Shown: positions 34,797 to 43,185 of the stretch, one piece after another | Numbering within the stretch: position 1 is the stretch's first letter | How the letters are laid out: each line of letters starts with the position of its first letter | Assembly (NCBI RefSeq): GCF_022637455.1 | Contig: NZ_CP093341.1 | Span: 2,728,001 to 2,792,000, forward strand | Reading direction: 5' to 3' | Origin: Lysobacter sp. S4-A87 | Lineage (GTDB): Bacteria; Pseudomonadota; Gammaproteobacteria; Xanthomonadales; Xanthomonadaceae | Length of the DNA: 64,000 nt | Notes under the pieces: model-generated | The model's input: the letters and a program-made list of their open reading frames with translations, nothing else | What the model was told of the DNA's origin: nothing | The model's database searches: none | Translations under genes and position numbers: made by a program

Positions 34797-36284
34797 TCAC
34801 GACACAACGATGGCGGCCAGGCAGTAACGGGCGGTCGCAGGCGGCGGCGACTCAGCGGTCGAAACCGTCACCTTGATCTCGTTAAGCCCGACCTTCAGGT
34901 AATCGCAGAAATCCTCGGCCATGTAGTCGACGGAACGCAGGATGATCTGCGTGCGGTTGCTCATGCCGCCCACGCCCTGTTTCGCGTCCACGTACTGCGC
35001 AGGCAGATCGAACTCGTTGACCTTGATGTCGAGCCGGACGGCGGCAGCATCGTGCTTCCAGTGCTTCAGGTACAGCGACACCTCACCCACCGTGTCGGTC
35101 ACCTTGAACGCCAGGTGGTAGGTCGCTGGCGTCGTCGCCACATCGGCCACCATGCCCGCCGTGAAGCCCTTGGCGACGCACAGCAGTGTGTTCGTCGGGG
35201 AGGTGACCGTCAGTGGCGTGGTGGTCGGAAAGCGCTTCGCCGGCAACTTCTCCAGATTAAGGCTGGCATCGTTGCGCCCGGGCACTAACGCATTGAGCGC
35301 AAGGCATTCCAGCTCCCACCAGGTCAGCGTGAATTCCTTCGTGTCCCGCGCCGGCGTGCTCAGCTTGAACGCCAGCGAGTATGGCGGGCTGGTCCCGGTG
35401 CGCTCGTGCGAGCCCAGCATGTACGCCGTGTCGACCGACAGGGCGACCAGCGGCGTGTCCATGTCCACATTCTCCTCAGTGGGCGTGAAGCTCCAGTCCG
35501 AAGTGAAGGTGAAATCCGTCCCGAACAGCGACAGCTGCGAGGGCGGCAGTACGCAGTCGTCGATCAGCATCCGATCGAGGATGGGGCGCGGCATTTCGAT
35601 ATCGCCCGTACCACCGGTGACGCTGCGGAACTGCAGCACGTCCCAGGGGTACTCCTGCGCGCACACCCAGCCCGCCTGCAGGTTCGTCTGGTTCGACGAG
35701 GCGTAGATGCCCCAGTCCTTGATGCTGAAGGAATCGACATTGCCCAGTTGCTGACCGGTGCTGGTGCCGCTGGCCTGCGCGTTCTCCCGGCTCTGCGCCT
35801 CGGCGTAGGCGTGCTCGTAGCTGAAGCCGACCGACCACATCGGCATGTCCATCATCACCCCTCCCTGCACGTTGACGCCGAAGGAGTTGGTCTGCGAAGT
35901 ACTCGAACCGACCGACTGCTGGGTCGAGTTGGTCAACTGTTGATCGTGCGAGTCGCTGCGCGAGGTGTTGATCGCGGAGTTGACCGTGATGGGCGCGTAC
36001 GACAGCAGGCGAAAGTTGTTTTTCTCCGCCGCGACTTTCGATGTCAGCGTCTTGGTGAAGCTGAACAATGCGGGGTAGTCCTTGTACTCGGTCATCGGGC
36101 CCGGATTGATGTTGATGCCCTTGGGGTTGTAGATCGACACCTTCAGCGCAGCGCGGATCAGGTACACCACTCTGGACTCGAGGTTGACCGTCGAGATCCG
36201 CTTGAACACGAACAGCTTCAGGCGCACGTCGCCGTTGGCGCTGAGCGAGTACGGATAATCCTGCGCATGCAGCTCGGAGGTCAT
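34797..36284 (-). CDS. Orphan protein with Ser/Thr-rich amphipathic hairpin
   Basis: A 495-residue protein without recognised family and without signal peptide. Residues about 103-185 are rich in Ser, Thr, Gln and Asn on both sides of a hydrophobic centre (QGGVMMDMPMWSVGFSY), a layout seen in the membrane-inserting beta-hairpin of aerolysin/ETX-type pore-forming proteins. The C-terminal half looks all-beta (KVTDTVGEVSLYLKHW, NEIKVTVSTAE). The ATG at 36284 overlaps the stop of the upstream polyglycine gene (ATGA), so the products are probably made in fixed ratio. The pore-former idea is inference from residue pattern alone; a structural tail-like or lectin role is equally open. Confidence 0.6.
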   Translation of the reverse strand: MTSELHAQDYPYSLSANGDVRLKLFVFKRISTVNLESRVVYLIRAALKVSIYNPKGININPGPMTEYKDYPALFSFTKTLTSKVAAEKNNFRLLSYAPITVNSAINTSRSDSHDQQLTNSTQQSVGSSTSQTNSFGVNVQGGVMMDMPMWSVGFSYEHAYAEAQSRENAQASGTSTGQQLGNVDSFSIKDWGIYASSNQTNLQAGWVCAQEYPWDVLQFRSVTGGTGDIEMPRPILDRMLIDDCVLPPSQLSLFGTDFTFTSDWSFTPTEENVDMDTPLVALSVDTAYMLGSHERTGTSPPYSLAFKLSTPARDTKEFTLTWWELECLALNALVPGRNDASLNLEKLPAKRFPTTTPLTVTSPTNTLLCVAKGFTAGMVADVATTPATYHLAFKVTDTVGEVSLYLKHWKHDAAAVRLDIKVNEFDLPAQYVDAKQGVGGMSNRTQIILRSVDYMAEDFCDYLKVGLNEIKVTVSTAESPPPATARYCLAAIVVS

Positions 36285-37537
36285 GACCCACGCTCCAGTT
36301 CGATCGCGATCGATTCGGGCGGCACGTAGGTGCCCGGGATCAGCTGCGGCGCTGTGCCGTAGCCGCCGCCGTCCTGGCCCTTGGTGCCGGGGCTGCCCAT
36401 CAGGCCGGTGTTGCCGTCCTTTCCGCGGGAACTGCCGTGACCGCCCTCGCCGCCCTTGCCGGGATCGCCGGGCCAACCAGCCTCGCCAGCTGCGCCACCA
36501 CCGCCGGGCGACGACTGCTGCCCCGTGTAGACGAAGAAGCTTGGCCCTTTCTGTGCGGAGTTGATATTGAGGTTGATCAGGCCGCCATTGACGCTGTTGC
36601 CGCCCTTGCCCCCGTTACCGCCGGTGCCGCCGTTCCCCCCGTTGCGGCCATTGCCGCCGTCGGTGCCTTCGCAACCCGACTTGCAGCCGTTGCCGCCGTC
36701 GCCGCCCTGTTGCCCGCGTCCGCCATTCCCACCCTTGCCGCCGGTTCCACCGCGTCCCGACATGCCGAACAGCACCAGCGGCGCCTGCAGGGTGGCGAAA
36801 TTGGCGATGTTGATCAGCGCACCCAGGCTCGGCAGACCGTCTTTCGCGTCTTCGCCCTTGCCACCGGTGTAGCCGACGTTACCCTCCGTGCCATCACCGC
36901 CTGAGCCTGCGCCGGTGCACACTCCGGGCGAAGGCACCGGTGCGTCCTTGCCGCGCGGCGCCTGCTTCTGATCCTCTGCGTTCGGCCCTGCAGGGCCGTC
37001 GCCTCCGGGCGCGCCGAGGATGCCGATGTGGTACGGGCGGCCTCCGCTGGATTTGATCTTCAGCTCATTGGTGACCCACAGCGTGAAGTTGGTGTTCTGC
37101 ACCACATAGGAACCCCCGTCGAAGATCAGGTCGTCACAAGACACAAAATGGGGTGGGGAACCCGGCTCGATGACGACGTCCGTCTTCACCTCCACCGTCT
37201 GTGCGACGGCAACGTGCACGGTCATGGGAAAGCGCTTCTTGAAGAAGGCGCTGCCGATGCTGGTGTCGAGTTCGCTGACGCCGCACAGGTAAGCGGAGAA
37301 ATGTTTGAGCCCGGCCTCGTAGGAATCCGGATGCTCATCGGTGAGTTCCAGCGCCGCGGCGATGCGATCGAAGTCGCTGCCCGGAGCGCGCACCGCCAGC
37401 AGCTTCTTCATCTCCTGCGGGGTGGGCACGACCACCGTTGTTTTCAGCGTCTCGCCGCGCTCGAGGCGGCCGACGTCCAACTTCAGATTCGTTGCGAGCG
37501 TGCGAAGAGCTTCGCTGATCGGACGGCCAGATGACAT
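36281..37537 (-). CDS. Polyglycine/collagen-like protein
   Basis: A 418-residue protein. Residues 1-174 are a conventional domain (EALRTLATNLKLDVGRLERG; FDGGSYVVQNTNFTLWV looks like a beta-helix turn). Residues about 175-395 are glycine-rich: GGN/GGK/GGT triplets (core about 261-315, e.g. GGNGGNGGTGGNGGKGG) with short hydrophobic breaks such as LINIANFATLQAPLVLFGM. Such XGG repeats form polyglycine-II helices in phage adhesins and antifreeze proteins. A Cys pair (CKSGC) lies inside. The start at 37537 has GGAG 7 bp upstream. No secretion signal is seen. It is the first gene of the orphan operon. Confidence 0.7.
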   Translation of the reverse strand: MSSGRPISEALRTLATNLKLDVGRLERGETLKTTVVVPTPQEMKKLLAVRAPGSDFDRIAAALELTDEHPDSYEAGLKHFSAYLCGVSELDTSIGSAFFKKRFPMTVHVAVAQTVEVKTDVVIEPGSPPHFVSCDDLIFDGGSYVVQNTNFTLWVTNELKIKSSGGRPYHIGILGAPGGDGPAGPNAEDQKQAPRGKDAPVPSPGVCTGAGSGGDGTEGNVGYTGGKGEDAKDGLPSLGALINIANFATLQAPLVLFGMSGRGGTGGKGGNGGRGQQGGDGGNGCKSGCEGTDGGNGRNGGNGGTGGNGGKGGNSVNGGLINLNINSAQKGPSFFVYTGQQSSPGGGGAAGEAGWPGDPGKGGEGGHGSSRGKDGNTGLMGSPGTKGQDGGGYGTAPQLIPGTYVPPESIAIELERGS

Positions 37538-37989
37538 GGTCATGCTCCAGCATGAGATGGAATGGGAGGGGGGGATGACGGTGCGAATGCCGGGCGGGCA
37601 ACCTGATCCTTCCGTGGGCGAGGAGGCGAACTTCGATGTTCCGCGGCTGCGGGGACGCCAACCAGGCGGCGTCCAGTAGCGGTAACGCGGAAGATTCACG
37701 TCGCCGGCCAGCGATGGACCGACGTTTCGCACGATGCACGAAGCATTGCGATGCGGGCAGCGCTACTGCCCTATCGATGTCTGCGCTCACCACCCACGAG
37801 ACGTGACGGCAGCACTCGCGCACTCGCGGCGCTGATGTCCGCGATACGACTGCGAACCGAAGCAAACAATGCCAGGGCATCGGAAGCGCCCGCCGACGTG
37901 GCAATCGCTCATGTCGGCGTCCCCGCTTCGCGCGCCGACTGTTCGGCGGGCGGGTCGTAAGCGGCACCGGATCCACTGAGCGCAAGCGC
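37538..37989. other. 452-bp region without a supported gene
   Basis: Open frames here have no ribosome sites and atypical, Arg-rich translations. The region should contain the promoter for the orphan operon on the minus strand, but I see no convincing -35/-10 pair. At 37976-37993 CTGAGCG-CAAG-CGCTCAG forms a 7-bp stem just past the stop of the gene at 37990; it has no U-tract. Confidence 0.5.
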
Positions 37990-38445
37990 TCAGATCAACC
38001 CGTTCCTGCTCCAGATCACCAGCAACCCCACGCCCACGATCACATCGATCACCACGCACCACGGCACGTACCACCGCGGGATCTTCACCAGCGACAGCCG
38101 CGAGCGGTTGTGGTGCGCCAGGTCCCAGGCGGCGTGGGCGAAGTAGGCGATCGCGACCAGCACCGGCCACAGCAGCAATCCAAGCAGGCCCGCCACGGCG
38201 AACAGTCCGGCGACGTTGAACTCCACCAGCTGGTCGCGGCTGGACCCATTCATCACGGCGAAGCCGAAGTAGATGCCGGCGATCAGGGCGATCAGCACGG
38301 CGGCGAAGCCGAGCGATGCCTGTGGCGTCAGGAATACATGTGGCAGCAGTGAGCCGATGCCAACGGCCACACCGGTCAGCAGCGGGCGTCGGGCAAAGAC
38401 CGAGTTGTTCAGGCGCTCGTGGGCATGCGTCGTCGTGGTCGACAT
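37990..38445 (-). CDS. Small polytopic membrane protein
   Basis: A 151-residue protein with an N-terminal soluble head (MSTTTTHAHERLNNSV) and about four to five hydrophobic segments (GVAVGIGSLLPHVFL, AAVLIALIAGIYFGFAVM, LFAVAGLLGLLLWPVLVAIAY, WYVPWCVVIDVIVGVGLLVI). HAAWDLAHH in the loop before the last segment is a possible metal-binding His cluster. I do not recognise a named family. It lies on the same strand as, but is not overlapped by, the XRE regulator upstream. Confidence 0.75.
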   Translation of the reverse strand: MSTTTTHAHERLNNSVFARRPLLTGVAVGIGSLLPHVFLTPQASLGFAAVLIALIAGIYFGFAVMNGSSRDQLVEFNVAGLFAVAGLLGLLLWPVLVAIAYFAHAAWDLAHHNRSRLSLVKIPRWYVPWCVVIDVIVGVGLLVIWSRNGLI

Positions 38446-38542
38446 GGAGACCTCGTGGCCTGGCCGCCTGGCGGGTCACCAATTTCGTCGATGCCGTGCT
38501 GCCGTTCTGTGAAAGCGGCGGAGGCCGGTTGACACTGTCGCC

Positions 38543-38908
38543 TCAGCGCAGGCTCGCGAACATCTCGACGATCCGCACCGCCGCCTCGCGATCGCGGCTG
38601 TGCACTTGCCGCAGCCCCAGCAGTACGCGGCTTTCCAGCTCGTCGCGGGCGTAATCCTGCGCGATCACCGCGGTGTCCAGCTCGCCCGTGCTGGGATGGG
38701 ACTCGCCACGCCCGGTCGCCAGCCACTCGAAGTGCACCTGCGTTTCGCAGGCGATCTGGGTCAGGTGCGACAGGCTCGGGTGTGTTCCGCTCTCGCGCTC
38801 CCATTGGGTCACTGCACTGCGCTGCACGCTGAGTCGGCGCGCAAGCTCGGCCTGGGTCAGGCGGGCCGCGACCCGGGCCCGTCGTATCCGTGACGACATC
38901 GAGAACAC
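38543..38908 (-). CDS. XRE-family transcriptional regulator
   Basis: A 121-residue protein with an N-terminal Cro/C1-type HTH (RIRRARVAARLTQAELARRL followed by SVQRSAVTQWERESGTHPS) and a C-terminal helical tail. The start is GTG 38908, with GAGGAG six bases upstream; an ATG three codons in is possible. It resembles short phage- or island-type repressors and may control the membrane protein downstream or the neighbouring accessory genes. Targets are unknown. Confidence 0.85.
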   Translation of the reverse strand: MFSMSSRIRRARVAARLTQAELARRLSVQRSAVTQWERESGTHPSLSHLTQIACETQVHFEWLATGRGESHPSTGELDTAVIAQDYARDELESRVLLGLRQVHSRDREAAVRIVEMFASLR

Positions 38909-39203
38909 AGGGCACTCCTCGGTGGAACCTCTGCTTGGTCAAACGTAAGTTCCGCTATCGGGCAGCCAAGCCCGCTGTGCCAGTCCGGACGCATCGGCCA
39001 CCTTGAGGCCCTCCACAGCGCCTTTTGCGGCCATCCGGACAGCTGGCCTGCCCGGGCAGCGTCCCTGACATCATCTAGGACAGCCGTGCTAACCAGGGCC
39101 CGCGGCCGCTGGCTGGCCCGCCGGGCAGAGGGCGGGCGCAAGCGCAGCTAAGCGATCGCGCCCCGGACCCGGGGCGCCGAGTTGCGGCAGCTGGTTCCTC
39201 AGC

Positions 39204-39392
39204 GTGCACGCCTTCACCAACTACATGAAAGTGGCCTTCTTCCGCGGCACCTCGCTGCATCCCGTTCCCGAGGCCGCGTCGAAACACCCGGGCATGCGCT
39301 ACCACCATATCCACGAGCACGACGAGTTCGACGAAGCCCGGTTCGCCGACTGGGTGAAGCAGGCAAGCAAGCTGCCCGGCGAGCGCATGTAA
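39204..39392 (+). pseudogene. DUF1801 family C-terminal remnant (1)
   Basis: A 62-codon frame, TNYMKVAFFRGTSLHP ... HIHEHDEFDEARFADWVKQA, matches the C-terminal half of DUF1801 (YdhG/YjhX-type) proteins, which are normally about 120-140 residues. In-frame codons continue upstream (CGSWFLSV), but the N-terminal half is not found. It is probably a decayed gene, though a short protein from the GTG at 39204 is possible. Confidence 0.55.
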
Positions 39393-39420
39393 GCGCTTCG
39401 CAGACCGAGCGACAACCGTC

Positions 39421-39546
39421 ATGAAGAGCGGCACGAAGGAAACGAACGAAGGCTCGGTCTCCGAGCAGATCGACGAGAAGGCATTGAAGGCACTCATCCG
39501 CGCCGCCGTGGCGCTGAACCAGAGCAAGACCAAGGCGAAGCGGTGA
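39421..39546 (+). pseudogene. DUF1801 family C-terminal remnant (2)
   Basis: A 41-codon frame ending QIDEKALKALIRAAVALNQS, the typical last helix of another DUF1801 subgroup. The rest of the domain is missing. It follows the first remnant in a different frame, so two different DUF1801 genes have been cut to their 3' ends side by side. Confidence 0.55.
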
Positions 39547-39594
39547 CGCAGGGGCCAATGGCATCGGAGTGACCGGGCGCAGTAGCCTGTCGCC

Positions 39595-40815
39595 ATGGAC
39601 TCCCTGATAGCCGCCGCCGGGCGCGCGCTGGTCGCCGGTGACGCGCTCGGTGCCCTCAAGCGCGTAGCCCTGCGCGATGACCCGCCGGCGCTCGCCCTGC
39701 GCGGCATCGCGATGGCCCAGCTGGGGGAATATCCACGCGCCCGCGAACTGCTCCGGCGCGCCGCGCGTGGCTTTGGTGCACGCGAGGAGCTGGCCCGCGC
39801 CCGTTGTGTCGTCGCCGAGGCCGAGGTGGCGCTTGCGATGCGCGACCTGGGTGGCTCGCCGCGCACGCTGGCCGAGGCGGCGACGGCGCTCGACGCGCGC
39901 GACGATCGCGCCAACGCGCTGCAGGGTCGGCTGATCGCGGTGCGCCGCTTGCTGTTGCTCGGTCGTCTTGACGAGGCGGGCTCGGCATTGAGGGGCCTGG
40001 ATACCCAGGGCCTGCCGCCGTCGCTCGCGGCCGTTGCCGGACTGGCGAAGGCGGAAGTCGCGCTGCGCTCGCTGCGCACGGCGGACGCGAAGTCGGCGCT
40101 CGATGATGCCTACCAGGCGGCCGGACGTGCCGGTGTCCCGGCGCTGCTCGCCGAAGTGGCCGAAGCACGCGCCGCACTCGACCGTAGCGCCGCGCGCCGC
40201 ATCCACGCCGGCCACGAAGAGCCGTTGCGCCTGGAGGAAGTCGAAGCGCTGATGGCTTCGGGCGTGCTGGTGGTCGACGCCTGCCGTCGCGGACTGCGTG
40301 GCGGCGATGTCTGGCTGCCGCTGGCGCGGAGGCCGATCCTGTTCGCCTTGCTGCGTGCACTGGCCGAAGGCTGGCCCGACGACGTCGATCGCAATGGACT
40401 CATCGCACGCGTGTTCCATACGCGTCGCCCGGATGAAACGCATCGCGCGCGCCTGCGTGTCGAGATCGGCCGCTTGCGAAAGCTCGTTGCGCCATTGCTG
40501 GACATCGAGGCCACTGCGCGCGGCTTCGCACTGGCGCCGCGCGAGGGCCGATCCCTTGTCGTGCTGGTGCCGCCGATCGATGGAGAGCAGGCGTCGCTGC
40601 TGGCGCTGCTTGCCGATGGCGCCGCCTGGTCGACCTCGGCGCTCGCCCTGGCGCTGGGGGACAGCCAGCGCACCGTCCAGCGCGCACTGGCCGAGCTGGA
40701 ATCCGCCGGGCAGGTGCGTTCGATCGGGCGGGCGCGTGCGCAGCGCTGGTTGTCGCCGCCGCTGGTCGGATTCACGACGACCTTGTTACTCCCTGCCGCG
40801 CTGCCCGCTGAGTAG
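39595..40815 (+). CDS. HTH protein with TPR-like N-terminal half
   Basis: A 406-residue cytoplasmic protein. Residues about 1-210 are Ala/Leu/Arg-rich helical repeats like TPRs (GDALGALKRVALRDDPPALA, LGEYPRARELLRRAARGFG). The C-terminal part has a winged-helix resembling OmpR-type output (RLRVEIGRLRKLV) and then a MarR/GntR-like HTH, SQRTVQRALAELESAGQVRS. It is probably a transcription factor. The gene 43 bp downstream is a beta-propeller protein and probably its partner or target. Target genes and signal are unknown. Confidence 0.7.
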   Translation: MDSLIAAAGRALVAGDALGALKRVALRDDPPALALRGIAMAQLGEYPRARELLRRAARGFGAREELARARCVVAEAEVALAMRDLGGSPRTLAEAATALDARDDRANALQGRLIAVRRLLLLGRLDEAGSALRGLDTQGLPPSLAAVAGLAKAEVALRSLRTADAKSALDDAYQAAGRAGVPALLAEVAEARAALDRSAARRIHAGHEEPLRLEEVEALMASGVLVVDACRRGLRGGDVWLPLARRPILFALLRALAEGWPDDVDRNGLIARVFHTRRPDETHRARLRVEIGRLRKLVAPLLDIEATARGFALAPREGRSLVVLVPPIDGEQASLLALLADGAAWSTSALALALGDSQRTVQRALAELESAGQVRSIGRARAQRWLSPPLVGFTTTLLLPAALPAE

Positions 40816-40858
40816 ATTGACCCTACGCGCCAGCACCGGCGCCAACAGGAGCCAGGCA

Positions 40859-41533
40859 ATGCCCACCCTCGTGACCATCGACAAGACAGAAGAGAAAGTG
40901 CCGGCGCGCGCAGCGGAGATCGTGCGCGAGTACGGTCCGTTTGACGGCGCCGACAACATCGGTGGCGTCACTTTCGACGGCAGTCGCGTCTGGGCCGCCG
41001 GCGGTTCGAAGATGCTCGCCATCGATCCCGCAAGCGGCCAGGTCGCCCGCACGCTCGACCATCCCGCACATGCCGGCACCGCCTTCGACGGCACGCACCT
41101 GTACCAGATCGCCGAAGCGCGCATCGACAAGATCGATCCGGCCACCGGTAATGTCCTGGCGTCGATCCCGGCGCCCGGCGCGGGCGGCGATTCGGGCCTG
41201 GCCTGGGCCGAAGGCAGCTTGTGGGTCGGTCAGTACCGCGACCGCAAGATCCATCAGGTCAATCCCGACACCGGCGCGATCGTGCGAACGATCGAATCCA
41301 ACCGCTTCGTCACGGGCGTGGCCTGGGTCGACGGCGAGTTGTGGCACGGCGTCTGGGACGGCGACGAAAGCGAACTGCGCCACATCGACGCCGACAGCGG
41401 CACCGTGCTGGAGCGCCTGGAGATGCCACGCGGTGCCGGCGTCAGCGGCCTGGAGTCCGACGGCGCAGGGCTGTTCTATTGCGGCGGCGGCGCCAGCGGG
41501 AAGGTCCGCGCGGTGCGTCGGCCGGGCAAGTAA
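40859..41533 (+). CDS. Beta-propeller protein (Vgb/glutamine cyclotransferase-like)
   Basis: A 224-residue protein of repeated blades: GGVTFDGSRVWAAGGSKMLAID, AFDGTHLYQIAEARIDKID, LAWAEGSLWVGQYRDRKIHQV and GVAWVDGELWHGVWD. This pattern resembles the YVTN/Vgb/glutamine cyclotransferase propellers. There is no signal peptide, so it is cytoplasmic. GGAG stands 10 bp before the ATG at 40859. It is paired with the HTH protein upstream. No catalytic residue set can be assigned. Confidence 0.75.
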   Translation: MPTLVTIDKTEEKVPARAAEIVREYGPFDGADNIGGVTFDGSRVWAAGGSKMLAIDPASGQVARTLDHPAHAGTAFDGTHLYQIAEARIDKIDPATGNVLASIPAPGAGGDSGLAWAEGSLWVGQYRDRKIHQVNPDTGAIVRTIESNRFVTGVAWVDGELWHGVWDGDESELRHIDADSGTVLERLEMPRGAGVSGLESDGAGLFYCGGGASGKVRAVRRPGK

Positions 41534-41676
41534 CGCCGGCACCGGTTCGCGGCGCTGACGCGAATCGCGAACGCAGCAATTTCACCTTGTAACCCAACTC
41601 CGGCCGCCCGACCGGAGACGGGCAAGCCTTGCCCCGCAAAACGCGGTAAAGGCGAATCCACTATCTGGAGAACCCC

Positions 41677-42459
41677 ATGAACACCGCAATCGACAACCAA
41701 CTCGACCGCAACGACCATCCCGTTGTCGCCAGGGATCGCTGGCTGACCGAGCGCCTGGCGCTGCTGGCACGCGAGAAGGAGCTCACCCGCCTGCAGGACC
41801 AGATCGCCCGCGAGCGGCGGGCGCTGCCGTGGGTCCGCGTCGACAAGGACTACGTCTTCGACACGCTGCAGGGCCCGCGCCGCCTGGCCGACCTGTTCGA
41901 CGGCCGCAGCCAGCTACTGGTGCAGCACTTCATGTTCGCGCCGGGCTGGGAGCAGGGATGCAAGAGCTGCTCCTTCATGGCCGACCACAACGACGGCGCC
42001 AACCTCCACCTTGCGCAGCGCGACGTCACGTTGATCGCGGTGTCGCGTGCGCCGCTGGCCGACATCGAGCGCTTCCGCCAGCGCATGGGCTGGAAGTTCA
42101 ACTGGGTGTCCTCGCATGGCACCGACTTCAACCATGACTTCGGCGTCAACTTCAGCCACGAGGAGCGGTCCAGCGGCAAGGTCGATTACAACTACGTCCG
42201 GCAACCGTTCCCGCACGAAGAGGCGCCGGGCATCAGCGTCTTCCATCGCGACGAGTCGGGTGAAGTCTTCCACACCTATTCGCGCTACGGTCGCGGCGTG
42301 GAGGTGATGATGCATACCTACAACCTGATCGAGCTGACGCCCAAGGGGCGTGACGAGGACGAACTGGACTATCCGATGGCCTGGGTGCGCCACCACGACC
42401 GCTACGAGCCGGAAGCGCCCGCCAAGGCCGCCGCCTCTTGCTGCGCCACGCACGAATGA
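41677..42459 (+). CDS. DUF899 thioredoxin-like protein
   Basis: A 260-residue member of the DUF899 family, a thioredoxin-fold group of unknown function. The diagnostic blocks are present: ERRALPWVRVDKDYVF, FAPGWEQGCKSCSFMADH (the CxxC pair), FNWVSSHGTDFNHDFGV, ISVFHRDESGEVFHTYSRYG and a late DYPMAWVRHHDRY. A Cys-Cys pair (SCCATHE) lies at the very end. GGAG is 10 bp upstream of the ATG. Redox chemistry is suggested by CxxC but not established. The next gene starts 19 bp on. Confidence 0.88.
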   Translation: MNTAIDNQLDRNDHPVVARDRWLTERLALLAREKELTRLQDQIARERRALPWVRVDKDYVFDTLQGPRRLADLFDGRSQLLVQHFMFAPGWEQGCKSCSFMADHNDGANLHLAQRDVTLIAVSRAPLADIERFRQRMGWKFNWVSSHGTDFNHDFGVNFSHEERSSGKVDYNYVRQPFPHEEAPGISVFHRDESGEVFHTYSRYGRGVEVMMHTYNLIELTPKGRDEDELDYPMAWVRHHDRYEPEAPAKAAASCCATHE

Positions 42460-42478
42460 ACCCGGCGGGGAACCGTTG

Positions 42479-43105
42479 ATGGCAACCTGGTGGCCATGGC
42501 TGGCCGTCGCCGGGCTCGGCGCATTGCATGGGCTGAGCCCGGCCAATGGCTGGATGTTCGCGGCCGAGCGCGGCATTCGCTCCGGCGACAGCGCACAGGC
42601 ACTGCGTGCCTTGCTGCCCATCGCGGTCGGGCACGCCGCATCGGTCGCAATGGTGGTCTGTGCGGTCGCGCAAGGCGTGCTGATCGACCGCGTGCTGGTC
42701 CAGGTCCTGGCGGGCGCATTGCTTGTCGCCGTCGCCTTGCATCGCTGGCTGGGTGTCTGGCCGCATCGGCACCACGTCGCCAATCGCGGCCATGCCGGCA
42801 TCGCGGTGTGGTCCTGCATGATGGCCACCGTCCACGGCGCCGGCCTGATGCTGGTGCCGGCACTGCTGCCGCTGTGCATGACCAACTCGCCGGCACGCGA
42901 GATCACGGCCTCGGGATCACTGGCCATGGCCCTGGCTGCCGTGGGCCTGCACCTGGCGGTGATGCTTGCCACCACCGGCGCGGTTGCCGCCGGAGTCTGC
43001 AGGGGCATCGCACTGATTCCAGACCGTCTGCCCCGCGCCGCGTTGCGCCATGCATGGACGGTGTCGCTCGCGATTACCGGTGCTGCACTGCTGATCGTTC
43101 GCTAG
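42479..43105 (+). CDS. Polytopic membrane protein, possible metal/UreH-like transporter
   Basis: A 208-residue protein with about six membrane segments. The first segment has GALHGLSPANGW, the second GHAASVAMV, and the fourth region VHGAGLMLVPALLP. His residues inside the membrane in HGLxP and GH patterns recall the NiCoT/RcnA/UreH-like exporters, but the match is remote. A His cluster (HRHHVANRGH) lies in the central loop. It is 19 bp after the DUF899 gene and probably co-transcribed. The function is unproven. Confidence 0.65.
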   Translation: MATWWPWLAVAGLGALHGLSPANGWMFAAERGIRSGDSAQALRALLPIAVGHAASVAMVVCAVAQGVLIDRVLVQVLAGALLVAVALHRWLGVWPHRHHVANRGHAGIAVWSCMMATVHGAGLMLVPALLPLCMTNSPAREITASGSLAMALAAVGLHLAVMLATTGAVAAGVCRGIALIPDRLPRAALRHAWTVSLAITGAALLIVR

Positions 43106-43185
43106 GTCAGGCCAGGCCAGGGCAGGCCAAGGCAGGAAGGACACAGGCTCTCCCGAGCCCTGAACTGCCTGCGCACCCGCCACGC

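Noticed and set aside
36560-36880. Possible CRISPR or tandem-repeat array in the GGN-coding region
   Set aside because: The repetition is triplet coding for glycine in an intact frame, with no constant repeat-spacer unit.
37976-37993. Terminator CTGAGCG-CAAG-CGCTCAG after the gene at 37990
   Set aside because: The stem is good but no U-tract follows on the minus strand; it is noted only within the gap entry.
32607-38000. Prophage or integrative element with attL/attR after tRNA-Ile2
   Set aside because: I saw no integrase, phage structural gene or second copy of the tRNA end, so only a looser accessory-region claim is made.
43105-43140. Short AGGCC/AGGCA-type repeats after the membrane protein gene
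   Set aside because: Too short and irregular to be a defined element; possibly simple slippage.
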